The notes: generated by a model not told the origin, from the sequence alone. A stretch of DNA of 64,000 bases from Bin87 sp965203195 (GCA_965203195.1 OZ241860.1:620001-684000); one strand, 5' to 3'; positions 35,772 through 44,629 are shown, counted from the first letter of the stretch. Translations and numbers: made by a program.

Positions 35772-36945
35772 TTACGACGGCCTGTTCGCCGCCAATGCGC
35801 CCGTCACCACGCGGGCCGCCAACCGCCATGCGCGGTATGACTTCGCTGTGGCCTACCCCGATCCGGACACGCTGCCGCTGGACGGGCTGGCGGACGCGCT
35901 GCGGACGGCGCTGGAACGGGAAGGGCGGGATCTGGCCTACTATCCGGTGGCGGCCGGTTACCCGCCGCTGCGGGAGCTGGTGGCGGAAAAGCTGCGCCGC
36001 GACCGGCAGATGACGGTGTCGCCGGAGGACATTGTCCTCACCTCCGGTTCCGGGGAAGCCATCAATATGCTCGTCCAGGCATTTACCGACCCCGGCGATG
36101 TGCTGCTCACCGAGGAGTATGTCTATCTGGGCACTATGCGGCAGATGCGGCTGTGGGGCGCGCAGGTGGTGGGCGTCAAGTGCGACGGCGAGGGGATAAT
36201 CCCGGAAGCGCTGGACGAAACCATCCGGGCGCAGACGGCGGCCGGCCGGCGGGTCAAGTTCCTGTACACCATCCCCACTTTCCAGAACCCCCTGGGCTGG
36301 ACGATGACGCTGGAACGGCGGCGGCGCGCCCTGGAAGTCTGCCAAAGCCACGGGGTGCCGGTGCTGGAGGATGACTGCTATGTTGACCTGCGCTTTGAGG
36401 GCGAGGATGTGACTTCCATCTACGGCCAGGATGACAGCGGACAGACGCTGTATGTGGGTTCAATGTCCAAAATCATTGCGCCCGGCGTGCGGATGGGCTA
36501 TCTGGTGGCGCCGGAGGCGGTGCGGCAGCGGGCGTTGAGTTTCAAGTCCGGCGGCGTCAACCAGTTCGCGGCCCTGGCGGTTGCGGAATACCTCCGCAAC
36601 CATATGTACGAGCATATTGCCGACGAAAACCGGGCGCTGCGGGTCAAGCGGGACGCGATGCTGGCGGCGCTGGGGGAACACTTCGGCAACCGCGCCGAAT
36701 GGACGCGGCCGGAGGGCGGGCTGTACCTGTGGCTGACGATGCCCGAAGGCACCGATCTGGCCGGCTTTCAGGAGCAGTCGTTCCGGGAAGGCGTGGGTTA
36801 CTACAACGGCACGATGTTCTCGCCGGAAGGCAACGGGGCGAATATGGCGCGCCTGTGTTTCGGGCACCCGACGGCGGAAACGGTGTCGGCGGGGATTGCG
36901 GAGCTGGCGGCGATTTTTGAGCGCAACGGGATTTTCGCCGGTTAA
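35758..36945 (+). CDS. PLP-dependent aminotransferase (class I/II, 2-aminoadipate/GntR-type relatives)
   Basis: 395 aa. Fold-type I aminotransferase: YPVAAGYPPLRELVA, TSGSGEAINMLVQ (cofactor phosphate), FLYTIPTFQNPLGWTM, DDCYVDL, and the PLP lysine K238 in GSMSKIIAPGVRMGYL. The pattern fits the LysN/2-aminoadipate aminotransferase group; the amino acid used is not determined. AGGAGG sits 10 bp before the ATG, inside the Uma2 gene. Followed by a good terminator. Confidence 0.87.
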   Translation: MTEFNYDGLFAANAPVTTRAANRHARYDFAVAYPDPDTLPLDGLADALRTALEREGRDLAYYPVAAGYPPLRELVAEKLRRDRQMTVSPEDIVLTSGSGEAINMLVQAFTDPGDVLLTEEYVYLGTMRQMRLWGAQVVGVKCDGEGIIPEALDETIRAQTAAGRRVKFLYTIPTFQNPLGWTMTLERRRRALEVCQSHGVPVLEDDCYVDLRFEGEDVTSIYGQDDSGQTLYVGSMSKIIAPGVRMGYLVAPEAVRQRALSFKSGGVNQFAALAVAEYLRNHMYEHIADENRALRVKRDAMLAALGEHFGNRAEWTRPEGGLYLWLTMPEGTDLAGFQEQSFREGVGYYNGTMFSPEGNGANMARLCFGHPTAETVSAGIAELAAIFERNGIFAG

Positions 36946-36972
36946 ACGGCCGGCGGCGCAGTCCGACAAGTA

Positions 36973-37014
36973 GCGGCGGGGGGCGAATGGTGTTTCGCCC
37001 TCCGCCGCGTTTTT
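36973..37014 (+). terminator. Intrinsic terminator
   Basis: A 15-bp stem (36973-36987 with 36994-37008, one G-T pair) followed by GTTTTT. It lies 27 bp after the aminotransferase stop and before the convergent FBPase gene. Confidence 0.8.
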
Positions 37015-37039
37015 CCCTCCGGTGGCCGGACCGCGGCGT

Positions 37040-38227
37040 CTAGTCGGCGCCGCCGGCGACTGTTGCGGCGGCTCCGGCCCCGGCCGGCTGGCTGCCGTTG
37101 GCGCGGATGGCGAAGCGGGCCACCAGGTCGCCGATGCTCTGCCGGAAGCCGGAGTATTCCAGCTCGCCGTAGGGCAGCATGGCGGCGCCGGACCAGCCCT
37201 GCGACCGCATGGCGATGCCCTTTTCCTGGGCCACCTGGCGGGTGTAATCCCAGGCCGGGTTGTCAAAAAAGTCGGTGGACGATTCGGCGAACTTGCCGGC
37301 GCCGTTGATGCTGAAGCCCACGCAGGACACCAGGGGCAGGCAGTACATCCCGGTCACCGCCGTGTTGATGGGGACGGGCATCAGCGGCATTACATGGGAA
37401 CCCCGGGCGTCGCCGCCAATGTAGTGGGCCTTGGTGTAGGGGGAAATCAGCTCCTCCGGGGCGGGGAAAATGCCCTGGTTGCGGACCACGGCCACCGGGT
37501 CATCCTTGCCGGTGTAGCTGCCGGCGATGTTGTGCAGCCGGGTGGCGGAGACGGCGGCGGCGGTCTGGCCGGAGTAGCGGGAGACGATGCTCTCGATGGC
37601 GAAGCGCTCGTTGTCCCGCAGCAGGACGGTGATCTTGTAGTAGTCCTCGGGGGCGTTGAGGGAGATGAGGCTGTCGCCGGCGGTGTTGTCCATATCAATG
37701 ATGTTGAAGGTGAAGCCGTCGCCCAGGCGGGGCAGCATCAGGCCGGCGCAGTACATGGGGTCGGCGAAGCCCAGGAACATAGGCAGGTTGTAGGCGCCGG
37801 GGCCGCACTTGTCGGCGGCCAGCACAAAGAAGGATTCCGCCGGGCGCAGCGGGTTGGTCTTTACCGGGTCGTGGTCAAAGGTTATTTCGGCCACGGCGGG
37901 GCCGGCGCCGCGGATGTTGCCGGAGGGGGCGTCGACGAGCAGGTCCTGGCCGGCGCCATAGAGGCCGTACTGCCGGGCGATTTCGGTGGCTTCGATGAAG
38001 GTGTCCCAGGCGAACTGGTGGACAGCGGTGTCGTTGTCGCCCCGGGTGTGGGTGGAGGTGATGCAGATGTCGTCGCCGGTATGCCCCACATAGGCGTCGA
38101 TGAGCAGGCCGCTGCGGATGGCACGGTCGGCGGCGGCGCGGGCGGCGTCCATCATTCGCGCCGACGGTTTGGTGTGGCCGCCGATGGAGCCGACGTCGGC
38201 TTTGAGCACGGAAATGGTCAAGTCCAT
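37040..38227 (-). CDS. fbp: Class V fructose-1,6-bisphosphate aldolase/phosphatase
   Basis: 395 aa. The bifunctional archaeal-type enzyme that condenses triose phosphates and dephosphorylates FBP in gluconeogenesis. Landmarks: TISVLKADVGSIGGHT at the N-terminus, YVGHTGDDICIT metal-binding region, WDTFIEATEIARQYGLYGAG, FADPMYCAG, and SYTGKDDPVAVV holding the Schiff-base Lys with the nearby Tyr. Length matches the family. Presence in bacteria is often in thermophilic or deep-branching lineages, including Chloroflexota. Confidence 0.93.
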   Translation of the reverse strand: MDLTISVLKADVGSIGGHTKPSARMMDAARAAADRAIRSGLLIDAYVGHTGDDICITSTHTRGDNDTAVHQFAWDTFIEATEIARQYGLYGAGQDLLVDAPSGNIRGAGPAVAEITFDHDPVKTNPLRPAESFFVLAADKCGPGAYNLPMFLGFADPMYCAGLMLPRLGDGFTFNIIDMDNTAGDSLISLNAPEDYYKITVLLRDNERFAIESIVSRYSGQTAAAVSATRLHNIAGSYTGKDDPVAVVRNQGIFPAPEELISPYTKAHYIGGDARGSHVMPLMPVPINTAVTGMYCLPLVSCVGFSINGAGKFAESSTDFFDNPAWDYTRQVAQEKGIAMRSQGWSGAAMLPYGELEYSGFRQSIGDLVARFAIRANGSQPAGAGAAATVAGGAD

Positions 38228-38332
38228 ACTGATTTCTCCCTTTCATCCGTCCGGCGCATGGGACGCAATCAATCGGCGCGCGCCAGGATGCGGTTCAAAT
38301 TTGTTTGCCGTGGGCTGGCTGTTGGGCATCCG

Positions 38333-38338
38333 ATTGTA
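38333..38338 (-). promoter_or_regulatory. TGGTACAAT-like -10 upstream of FBPase
   Basis: Minus strand ATGGTACAATCGG. It has the same core as sequences at 44556 and 45670, each upstream of a minus-strand gene. No clear -35. Confidence 0.45.
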
Positions 38339-38429
38339 CCATAGCATCAGCCCAGCGATGGGGTCAATTTGGGGCGGGCGGCGCGGATGGCGTGTCCGGC
38401 ACCGCCCGGTGCCGCCCGGCGCCGGCGGG

Positions 38430-38459
38430 TTGCTTGCGCTGCCCCCGGCGCTGTACACT
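38430..38459 (+). promoter_or_regulatory. Possible promoter of the membrane protein gene
   Basis: TTGCTT (38430-38435), 18-bp spacer, TACACT (38454-38459), 41 bp before the ATG at 38501. Confidence 0.4.
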
Positions 38460-38500
38460 AGGCTGGGCTGCCCCGGCGCCGGGGCGGCCCGCAATTGATT

Positions 38501-38980
38501 ATGTATGTCCATCTTTCCAAATCCCGGCAGCGCGATACCCGCAAGCTGCTCAATGCCCTGGCCTTCGGCTCGGTGGTATGGCCCATCGTACTGCTGATAG
38601 CGTTTGCCGTTCTGCTGGGCGGGCTGGGGGCTTCGGTCGGGCTGCCGCCAGTGGAATTCGGGCTGGACTTTATCGACCGGGCGGCGCCCAGCCTGTCCGG
38701 CGTGGTGGCCAAGCTCTGGCTGATCTGCTTTTTCGGGGCGGCGTTCTGCTACGGCATTGGCCCGCGCCTGACCGGGTTCTTGCAGCACCGTTCCCTGGCG
38801 GCGCCGCCGATGGCGCGCTTCACACGGAGCGTGGCAATGAGCCTGCCGGCGGCCTTGGGCGGCAGCGTGGCCGCCTTCTTGGCCGGCCCGCACGGCCTGA
38901 CGCCGGCCCTGACCCGCCCCAGCCGGATCGCATTAAGCACGGCTTCCGACCTGGCGGGTTCCGCGCCCCGGCTGGAATAG
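38501..38980 (+). CDS. Small membrane protein, unknown function
   Basis: 159 aa. Hydrophobic segments at about 23-45 (VVWPIVLLIAFAVLLGGLGA) and 70-88 (KLWLICFFGAAFCYGIG), with a possible third near 115-130. The N-terminus is basic. I do not recognise the family. An in-frame TTG 6 bp upstream is possible but the ATG is preferred. Confidence 0.5.
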   Translation: MYVHLSKSRQRDTRKLLNALAFGSVVWPIVLLIAFAVLLGGLGASVGLPPVEFGLDFIDRAAPSLSGVVAKLWLICFFGAAFCYGIGPRLTGFLQHRSLAAPPMARFTRSVAMSLPAALGGSVAAFLAGPHGLTPALTRPSRIALSTASDLAGSAPRLE

Positions 38981-39114
38981 CCGGGCGCCTTCTCCCGCGG
39001 CGCGTTTCCGGGGGCAGATTGCCTCCGGACGCGCGCCGCCGCGCCGCTCGAAGGCGGCGTTTCCACAGCAACTTGCCCCTTTGGGGCTCCTGTCACGCTT
39101 TGGAGAAGGCGCTT

Positions 39115-40128
39115 ATGTTCGCAATGCACCGCTACCGTGGCGGTTTCGCCGGCGTTGCCGCCGCGGCCGTCATCATCGTCATCGCTCTGGCCTTTTGGGG
39201 CTACGGGGCGCCGGCGGCCGGCCCGCCCCCGACGGCCCACGCCCAGCCCGCGCCGGTGCGTCCGCCGCCGAACCAGCAGGCGCGGAACACCGGGGAACCG
39301 GGCGAAGTCATCGTGACCTGGGGGATGGCAACCGGCGCGAATTCCTACCGCGTCGGCTGGCTCAATCACAATGACTACCTTGCCGCCGGCAGCGACTGGC
39401 TGCAACGGTTCACTTTCGCCAATGTGCCGCCGCGGGCGCGGGAGTATAAAATTACCCGCTTGACGCCCGGCGAGGAATACTGGTTCATTGTGGCCAGTGT
39501 GGACGCTCAAAACCGGATGTACTGGCCGGCGCAGTGGATTGAGAAATTCACGGTAACGGCGGCGCCGACGCCGACACCAATGCCGATGCCCACGCCGATG
39601 CCCACGCCTACACCCTGCCCCACGGCCGGACACGGCCCCGGCGCGCCCGCCGGCGGCGACGGGGCTATGTGCCCCATCACCGGCCTGCCCATTGGCGAGG
39701 GGTACAAGGAAATTGGAGACCGCAAAATCTGGAACGGCATTGGTTCACTGACTGTGCAAAGTGCACAGATTTTGGAACCTGGTCAGCATAGGTTCATCAT
39801 CAGCGATGAACCTTACACCATTCCGAATAAACCGGGCCGGCGTTTTTTGAAACTGACCGTGTTTCTCAACAATTTCAGCCTGCTTGAGGATTGGGTGCTG
39901 TATCCTGGATTCGACTTCATTCTGGATACAGACGCCGGGATTGCGTTTAACGCCAGCGGTTCGCGAGGCGCTGGTCCTTTAGCGCAAGGACAGACCGAAA
40001 TGGTTTTTGAGATCCCGGAAAATGCTGAAACCGCGATTTTGGCAGCGCAACCGGGATATTACACAACCGATGCTTCACGAGTTGCTTTCAATCAACCTAC
40101 ACTGTGGCGCATTCCCGTTCCGCAGTAA
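39115..40128 (+). CDS. Secreted/anchored protein with Fn3-like domain and unknown C-terminal domain
   Basis: 337 aa from the ATG after GGAGAAGG. N-terminal TM/signal (VAAAAVIIVIALAFWGYGAP), then a fibronectin-III-like module (about 55-140: VIVTWGMATGANSYRVGW, RLTPGEEYWFIVASVD). A Thr/Pro/Met linker follows (PTPTPMPMPTPMPTPTP), then a C-terminal beta-rich domain (about 195-337). The DNA coding the last domain is clearly less GC-rich than the first half, suggesting a domain acquired from elsewhere. The long upstream in-frame extension is antisense-like and is rejected. Confidence 0.7.
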   Translation: MFAMHRYRGGFAGVAAAAVIIVIALAFWGYGAPAAGPPPTAHAQPAPVRPPPNQQARNTGEPGEVIVTWGMATGANSYRVGWLNHNDYLAAGSDWLQRFTFANVPPRAREYKITRLTPGEEYWFIVASVDAQNRMYWPAQWIEKFTVTAAPTPTPMPMPTPMPTPTPCPTAGHGPGAPAGGDGAMCPITGLPIGEGYKEIGDRKIWNGIGSLTVQSAQILEPGQHRFIISDEPYTIPNKPGRRFLKLTVFLNNFSLLEDWVLYPGFDFILDTDAGIAFNASGSRGAGPLAQGQTEMVFEIPENAETAILAAQPGYYTTDASRVAFNQPTLWRIPVPQ

Positions 40129-40181
40129 GGCGTTGTTGCGTTGCTTGCTGAATAGCAACGGCGGCGCAACCGGAAACCGTC

Positions 40182-40214
40182 AAGCCCCGGTACTTCGGAG
40201 TGCCGGGGCTTTTC
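40182..40214 (+). terminator. Intrinsic terminator
   Basis: 12-bp stem AGCCCCGGTACT/AGTGCCGGGGCT with TCGG tetraloop and a following TTTT, 54 bp after the Fn3-like gene. The remaining 40215-40492 has no gene I can support. Confidence 0.8.
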
Positions 40215-40492
40215 CGCTGGAGCGGGTTTTCCCGCAGCGGACTGGGCAACCGGCCCGGCCCGCATCGCCAAGACATCGGAATCATCGCCGCATTTCCAGC
40301 GCGCCAGGCTGATTTGGGGCGCCGATTGGCAGCGCGGGGTGTGGTAGGGATTGACGGCGAGGTGATAGCATAGCGGCATAGGGCCGCAAGTCCCGGCCCC
40401 GGCAGCGTCCCGCCATTGTGTCCCATAGCATTGCCATCTAGTAACGCCATTACGCCGGCGCAATCCGGGCCGCCTGGCGCCCGCCTTACGGA

Positions 40493-41647
40493 ATGATACG
40501 CACCAGCGACTTTGACTATCACCTGCCCCCGGAGCGCATCGCGCAGACGCCGTGCGAGCCGAGGGACGCGTCCCGGCTGCTGGCGCTGCGCCGGCCCGCC
40601 GGCGGCGGCAATGTCAATATCAACATCAATGCCGCTGCCGCTGCCGCCGATACCGATGCCGCCGGGGGCGGCGCCGTTATTGAGCACCGCAGGTTTCGCA
40701 GTTTGCCCGATTATCTGCGGGCCGGCGATTTGATGGTGTTCAACCGCAGCCGCGTCCTGCCGGCCCGGCTGTACGGCGCCGAAATCCGTTCCGGGGCGCG
40801 GGTGGAGCTGCTGCTAGTGCGGCGGCAGCAGCCGGGGGTGTGGCAGGCTTTGGGGCGTCCGGGCCGGCGGCTGCGCGCCGGCGCCGAGGTTATCATCGGC
40901 CCGGAAGTCGTCGGCCCGGAAGGCGCCGGGTTGGAAGGCGCCGGGGCGGCATCGGAAACCATCCGGGCTACGGTGCTGGAAACCCACGAAAACGGTCTCC
41001 GCACCGTCCGTCTTTCCGACGAAGCGGCGCTGCATCGTCTGGGGGAAATGCCGCTGCCGCCCTACATCAAGGAAAAGCCGGCCGACCCGGAACGCTACCA
41101 GACGGTTTATGCGGACACACCCGGCAGTGTGGCGGCTCCCACCGCCGGCCTGCATTTCACCGACCGGATGTTCCGGGACATTCGCGCCCGGGGGGCGACC
41201 ATAGCGTGGGTAACGCTCCATGTGGGGCTGGACACTTTTCGTCCGGTGCACGGCGAGGACGCCGGGGCGCACCGGATACATACCGAATGGTACGAGCTGC
41301 CCGCCGCCACTGCCGCCGCCGTCAATGGCGCGCGGCGGGCGGGCGGGCGCGTCATCGCCGTAGGCACCACCACCGTGCGCACGCTGGAACAGGCGGCGCA
41401 GGACGCCTGGCGGGCGGGGCGTACCGAAATCGTAGCCGCCACCGGGGACGCCGATTTGTTCATCTTGCCGGGGCATCCGTTCCGGCTGGTGGACGCGATG
41501 GTCACCAACTTTCACCTGCCCCGTTCCACTCTGCTGATGCTGGTGTCGGCATTCGCCGGCCGGGAGGCCATCCTGTCGGCATACCGGGAAGCCGTAGCCC
41601 GCGAATATCGCTTCTATTCCTTTGGCGATGCGATGTTGATTCTCTGA
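40493..41647 (+). CDS. queA: tRNA preQ1(34) S-adenosylmethionine ribosyltransferase-isomerase
   Basis: 384 aa. Converts preQ1 in tRNA wobble position 34 to epoxyqueuosine using the ribosyl part of SAM. Family motifs: FDYHLPPERIAQTPCEPRDASRLL (N-terminus), VFNRSRVLPARL, PLPPYIK, YQTVYAD, GSVAAPTAGLHFT, TLHVGLDTFRPV and the C-terminal NFHLPRSTLLMLVSAFAG. A low-complexity insertion at about residues 37-59 (Asn/Ile then Ala run) and another near 140-155 make it about 40 aa longer than usual. Confidence 0.96.
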   Translation: MIRTSDFDYHLPPERIAQTPCEPRDASRLLALRRPAGGGNVNININAAAAAADTDAAGGGAVIEHRRFRSLPDYLRAGDLMVFNRSRVLPARLYGAEIRSGARVELLLVRRQQPGVWQALGRPGRRLRAGAEVIIGPEVVGPEGAGLEGAGAASETIRATVLETHENGLRTVRLSDEAALHRLGEMPLPPYIKEKPADPERYQTVYADTPGSVAAPTAGLHFTDRMFRDIRARGATIAWVTLHVGLDTFRPVHGEDAGAHRIHTEWYELPAATAAAVNGARRAGGRVIAVGTTTVRTLEQAAQDAWRAGRTEIVAATGDADLFILPGHPFRLVDAMVTNFHLPRSTLLMLVSAFAGREAILSAYREAVAREYRFYSFGDAMLIL

Positions 41648-41668
41648 ACGCCCGCGGCGCCGGCCGGA

Positions 41669-42160
41669 TCAGGGGCCGGCCTGGCGGCGGCGTTCCCGGC
41701 TGGCAATGAAGTGCGTGGCTTCGTCGGGGCTGATGCGGCCGACGGGGCCGCTGGCGTACATTGCGCCCAGCACTACGCCGCCGCGCCCCAGCAGAAACTC
41801 GGTGGGCTGGATGTAGCCGCCGCGGTCCTCCGACCACCAGGCGCCCAGCAGGTTGGCGTCGGCGCGGCTGACGCCGTAGGCCATGGGGAAGGTTACGCCC
41901 GCTTTGGCGGCCATTTCCTGCACCGCCGCTTGGGGTTCCACGCTGGCGGCGACAATGCGGAGGCCAATTGCGGCCAGCGCGGCGCTTTGGGACTGCCAGG
42001 CGGCCAACTGCCGCGCGCAGTAGGGTCACCAGACGCCCCGGTAGAACAGCAGCGCCAGGTAGCGGGAGGACAGGTCGGACGGCAGCGACAGAGCGCCGCC
42101 GTCAATCAGGTTGAGGGCGAGGGGCGGCAGACGGTCGCCCTGCTGTAGTTTGGCGTTCAT
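41669..42160 (-). CDS. Peroxiredoxin-like (AhpC/TSA) protein with in-frame TGA: candidate selenoprotein
   Basis: 163 codons if the TGA at 42026-42028 is read as selenocysteine. The 44 residues before it (GDRLPPLALNLIDGG..., LLFYRGVW) and those after it (PYCARQLAAWQ...) are in the same frame and together form the thioredoxin-fold box FYRGVW-U-PYC, where relatives have Cys-x-x-Cys. U45 thus replaces the peroxidatic Cys and C48 is the second thiol. The rest (SADVE-like strand, GVSRADANLLGAWW, PTEFLLGRGGVVL) is intact to the end. A SECIS-like hairpin follows the TGA. Alternatives are a mutated Cys codon (TGT/TGC to TGA) or a sequencing error. Confidence 0.75.
41993..42020 (-). promoter_or_regulatory. 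Bacterial SECIS-like hairpin
   Basis: In the RNA sense, a lower helix CUGC/GCAG and an upper helix GCGGC/GCCGC are closed by the loop AGUUG. The loop begins 17 nt after the UGA and has a G in its first two bases, in line with the published bacterial SECIS model (short distance from UGA, G near loop start). The stem is short (4+5 bp). Confidence 0.55.
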
Positions 42161-42189
42161 AATGGCGGGTGCGCTCCTCATCGCCGGGG

Positions 42190-42681
42190 TTAACGATCGC
42201 TGGCAGTGACGCCTTCGGGCCAGAAAAGTTCGTACAGCCGCTGCGACAGCTGTTCGCACAGGCGCACGCCACTGGCGACGCGCGCCGGCGAGGCTTCGTC
42301 CTCATAAAAGTTCGTGTGCAGGTAGCGGGCGACGCTGAAAGCGTTGTTGAGCCAAGTCTCCGTGTCGGCATCGCCAGATTGTCCGACCAGGGCGCTCAAT
42401 TCCTCCAGCACGCTCCAGATGGCGCGGTGGGTGTGGATGACGCCGCCGTGGTGGGCGCTGATGGCTTTGACGGTTTCGGCGACCATCCCCCACGCCTTGT
42501 TGGAGGCTTGGGGCAAGTCGCCATCCTCCCGGAGGTGTTTCCAGGCGCCAGCGCGGAAATCACGGCTCATGCGGGCGTACTTTGCCGGCGACCGGCTGGC
42601 GTCATTAGGGGATGGCCGGTCGCGCACGGATGCCAGGCCGCGCCTGACCGCCGCCGCAGTGTCGTTAGCGGAGTAAATCAT
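42190..42681 (-). CDS. PaREP1-family protein, copy 1
   Basis: 163 aa. The signature GDLPQASNKAWGMVAETVKA and the helical pattern, with H residues in SAHHGGVIHTH, fit PaREP1 proteins, a HEPN-like family known mainly from archaea. Strongly similar to the next gene, so a tandem duplication. No function is proven; HEPN relatives can be RNases or nucleotidyltransferase partners. Confidence 0.72.
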   Translation of the reverse strand: MIYSANDTAAAVRRGLASVRDRPSPNDASRSPAKYARMSRDFRAGAWKHLREDGDLPQASNKAWGMVAETVKAISAHHGGVIHTHRAIWSVLEELSALVGQSGDADTETWLNNAFSVARYLHTNFYEDEASPARVASGVRLCEQLSQRLYELFWPEGVTASDR

Positions 42682-42723
42682 CGGGTTGCCTTTTGCCGAC
42701 GGACGCCGGCGATGGGGGGTTCA

Positions 42724-43206
42724 CTAATCAGAGGCGTCGGCGCCTTCGGGCCAGAACGTTTGGTAGAGCAGCTGCGACAGCGTCTCACACAGCACAAGGC
42801 CATCGGCAACTTCTGCCGCTGTTTCCTCATCCTCATAATAATTGGAATGGAGGGCGCGCGCGGTGCGGAAGGCGTTGTTAATCAGGTTACGCGCTTCCAA
42901 ATCGCCGGCGGCTTCGGCCAGCCCCGCCAGTTCCCGCATCACCAGCCAGATTGAGCCGTGAGCGTGAATGATGCCGCCGTGGTGGGCGCTGATGGCTTTG
43001 ACGGTTTCGGCGACCAGCCCCCACGCCTTGCTGGAGGCTTGCGGCAAGTCGCCATCCTCCCGGAGGTGTTTCCAGGCGCCAGCGCGGAAATCCCGGCTGA
43101 GGCGGGCGTATTTCTCCGGGGTGCGGCCGGCGTCACCCGGCTGCGGCGGGTCGCGGCGCAGCGCGCGGGCCACGGCGGCGGCGATGTCATCGCTGGTATA
43201 AGTCAT
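42724..43206 (-). CDS. PaREP1-family protein, copy 2
   Basis: 160 aa. Near-identical core to copy 1 (FRAGAWKHLREDGDLPQAS, KAWGLVAETVKAISAHHGG), with more divergent ends; helical throughout. The 42-bp gap between the copies has no other gene. No nucleotidyltransferase partner is adjacent. Confidence 0.72.
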   Translation of the reverse strand: MTYTSDDIAAAVARALRRDPPQPGDAGRTPEKYARLSRDFRAGAWKHLREDGDLPQASSKAWGLVAETVKAISAHHGGIIHAHGSIWLVMRELAGLAEAAGDLEARNLINNAFRTARALHSNYYEDEETAAEVADGLVLCETLSQLLYQTFWPEGADASD

Positions 43207-43281
43207 CGGGTTGCCTCATACAAAATGATGACGGAAAGTGCGCGGGGGCGGCATAACAACCGTCCCCGCCCGGGTTCGGGG

Positions 43282-44505
43282 TTAGCAGGTGGCGCCGCCG
43301 GCGGCGGGCTGCTTGAGCTTCTCCGGCCACCAGGGGTCATCGTAGTCGGTGAACAGATCCTTCACATAAGGCATCACTTCGGTGGCGAACAGGTCGGTGT
43401 TCTTCCGCACCAGTTCGGGCGGCATACTGCCGATCTGGAGCAGCACCATCAGGTGTCCGATGCGGAGCAGTTCGCAGGCTTCGGTCAGCTTCTGCCGCAC
43501 GGTTTCGGGGCTGCCGCCGATGACATGGCCCTGCCGGATGTAATCCTGCCAGGTGTTTTCGGTGGCGGCGCGCTGGGCTTCCTCGCCCATCTGCGGGCGC
43601 AGGGACTTGCGGATGGAGTCCAGCGAGCGGTAGCCGGGCGATTCGGCGAAGGGCGGATAGACGCGCAGCATCTTTTCGTAAAAGTACTTGACGTGCTGCT
43701 CGTAGTCCTGCTCCGCCTGGGCGTCGGTTTCGGAGACGCAGACCAGTTGCAGGAAGCCCAGCCGGTGGGGGTTGTCGTCCACGCCCCTTTCGGCAACCCG
43801 CTCCCAGTAGCCCTTGACGATGTTGTGGCCGCGCAGATACCCGTAGTAGGACAGGTAGCAGTACACATAGTCCCGGTCCAGCACCCAGTCCCAGGTTTCC
43901 AGGCTGCCGGAGCCGGGAATCCAGACCGGCGGGTGCGGTTCCTGCATCGGGCGGGGCCAGATGCTGATGTAGCGCAGCTTGTTGTACTTGCCGTTGAATA
44001 TAGTGGGCTGGCGCTGCGTCCACGCCTGCATCACCACATCGTGGGCTTCGGTGTGGCGGTCGCGCAGGGTGATGGGAACCTGGCCGTAGGAAAAGGTGGT
44101 GTCCATTGAGGTGCCGACCGGGAAGCCGGCCACCAGCCGCCCGCCGGAGATGACATCCAGCATGGCCATTTCCTCGGCCACGCGCACGGGCGGGTTGTAC
44201 AGCGCCAAGCTGTTGCCCAGCACGATGAGGGCGCCGTTGCTGGTGGTGTTCGCCAGCACCGAGGCGATGAGGTTGGGCGACGGCATAATGCCGTAAGCGT
44301 TGTTGTGGTGTTCGTTGACGCAGATGCCGTCAAAGCCCACTGCGTCGGCGTAGCGCAGCTGGTCGATATAGTCGGCGTAGTACCGGCTGCCCTTGTCCGG
44401 GTCGAAATTTTCGTTGGGCAGGTCAACCCAGGCCGAATGGTGCTGCTGGGCGAAATCGTCGGGCAGGTCCTGGTAGGGCATCAGGTGGAAGAAGGAGACT
44501 TTCAT
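43282..44505 (-). CDS. LLM-class flavin-dependent oxidoreductase (luciferase-like)
   Basis: 407 aa. TIM-barrel monooxygenase of the bacterial luciferase superfamily, usually using reduced FMN or F420. Seen: YADAVGFDGICVNEHHNN, ANTTSNGALIVLGNSL, VAEEMAMLDVISGGRLVAGFPVGT, PPVWIPGSGS and HVIGGSPETVRQKL. The start at MKVSFFHLMPY is preferred over a longer one because it opens the first beta strand. A paralogue lies at 62456. Substrate unknown. Confidence 0.88.
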   Translation of the reverse strand: MKVSFFHLMPYQDLPDDFAQQHHSAWVDLPNENFDPDKGSRYYADYIDQLRYADAVGFDGICVNEHHNNAYGIMPSPNLIASVLANTTSNGALIVLGNSLALYNPPVRVAEEMAMLDVISGGRLVAGFPVGTSMDTTFSYGQVPITLRDRHTEAHDVVMQAWTQRQPTIFNGKYNKLRYISIWPRPMQEPHPPVWIPGSGSLETWDWVLDRDYVYCYLSYYGYLRGHNIVKGYWERVAERGVDDNPHRLGFLQLVCVSETDAQAEQDYEQHVKYFYEKMLRVYPPFAESPGYRSLDSIRKSLRPQMGEEAQRAATENTWQDYIRQGHVIGGSPETVRQKLTEACELLRIGHLMVLLQIGSMPPELVRKNTDLFATEVMPYVKDLFTDYDDPWWPEKLKQPAAGGATC

Positions 44506-44555
44506 GATGGCGTACCTCGGCGGCGCAGTGCCGCCCGCGCGTGTTGGATGACCGG

Positions 44556-44561
44556 ATTGTA
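44556..44561 (-). promoter_or_regulatory. TGGTACAAT-like extended -10 upstream of the LLM gene
   Basis: Minus strand TGTGGTACAATCCGG, 50 bp before the ATG at 44505. TG one base before the hexamer makes it an extended -10. Confidence 0.5.
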
Positions 44562-44629
44562 CCACAGCGGTGAGCGGATGCTCATGGAGTGGATCTGGAT
44601 AAATCAGTGACGGGATGTTTCATCCGCAG

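Noticed and set aside
42026..42028. Simple pseudogene explanation for the peroxiredoxin TGA
   Set aside because: Not excluded, but the stop is exactly at the catalytic Cys with intact sequence on both sides and a hairpin in the right place, so selenocysteine is the better first reading.
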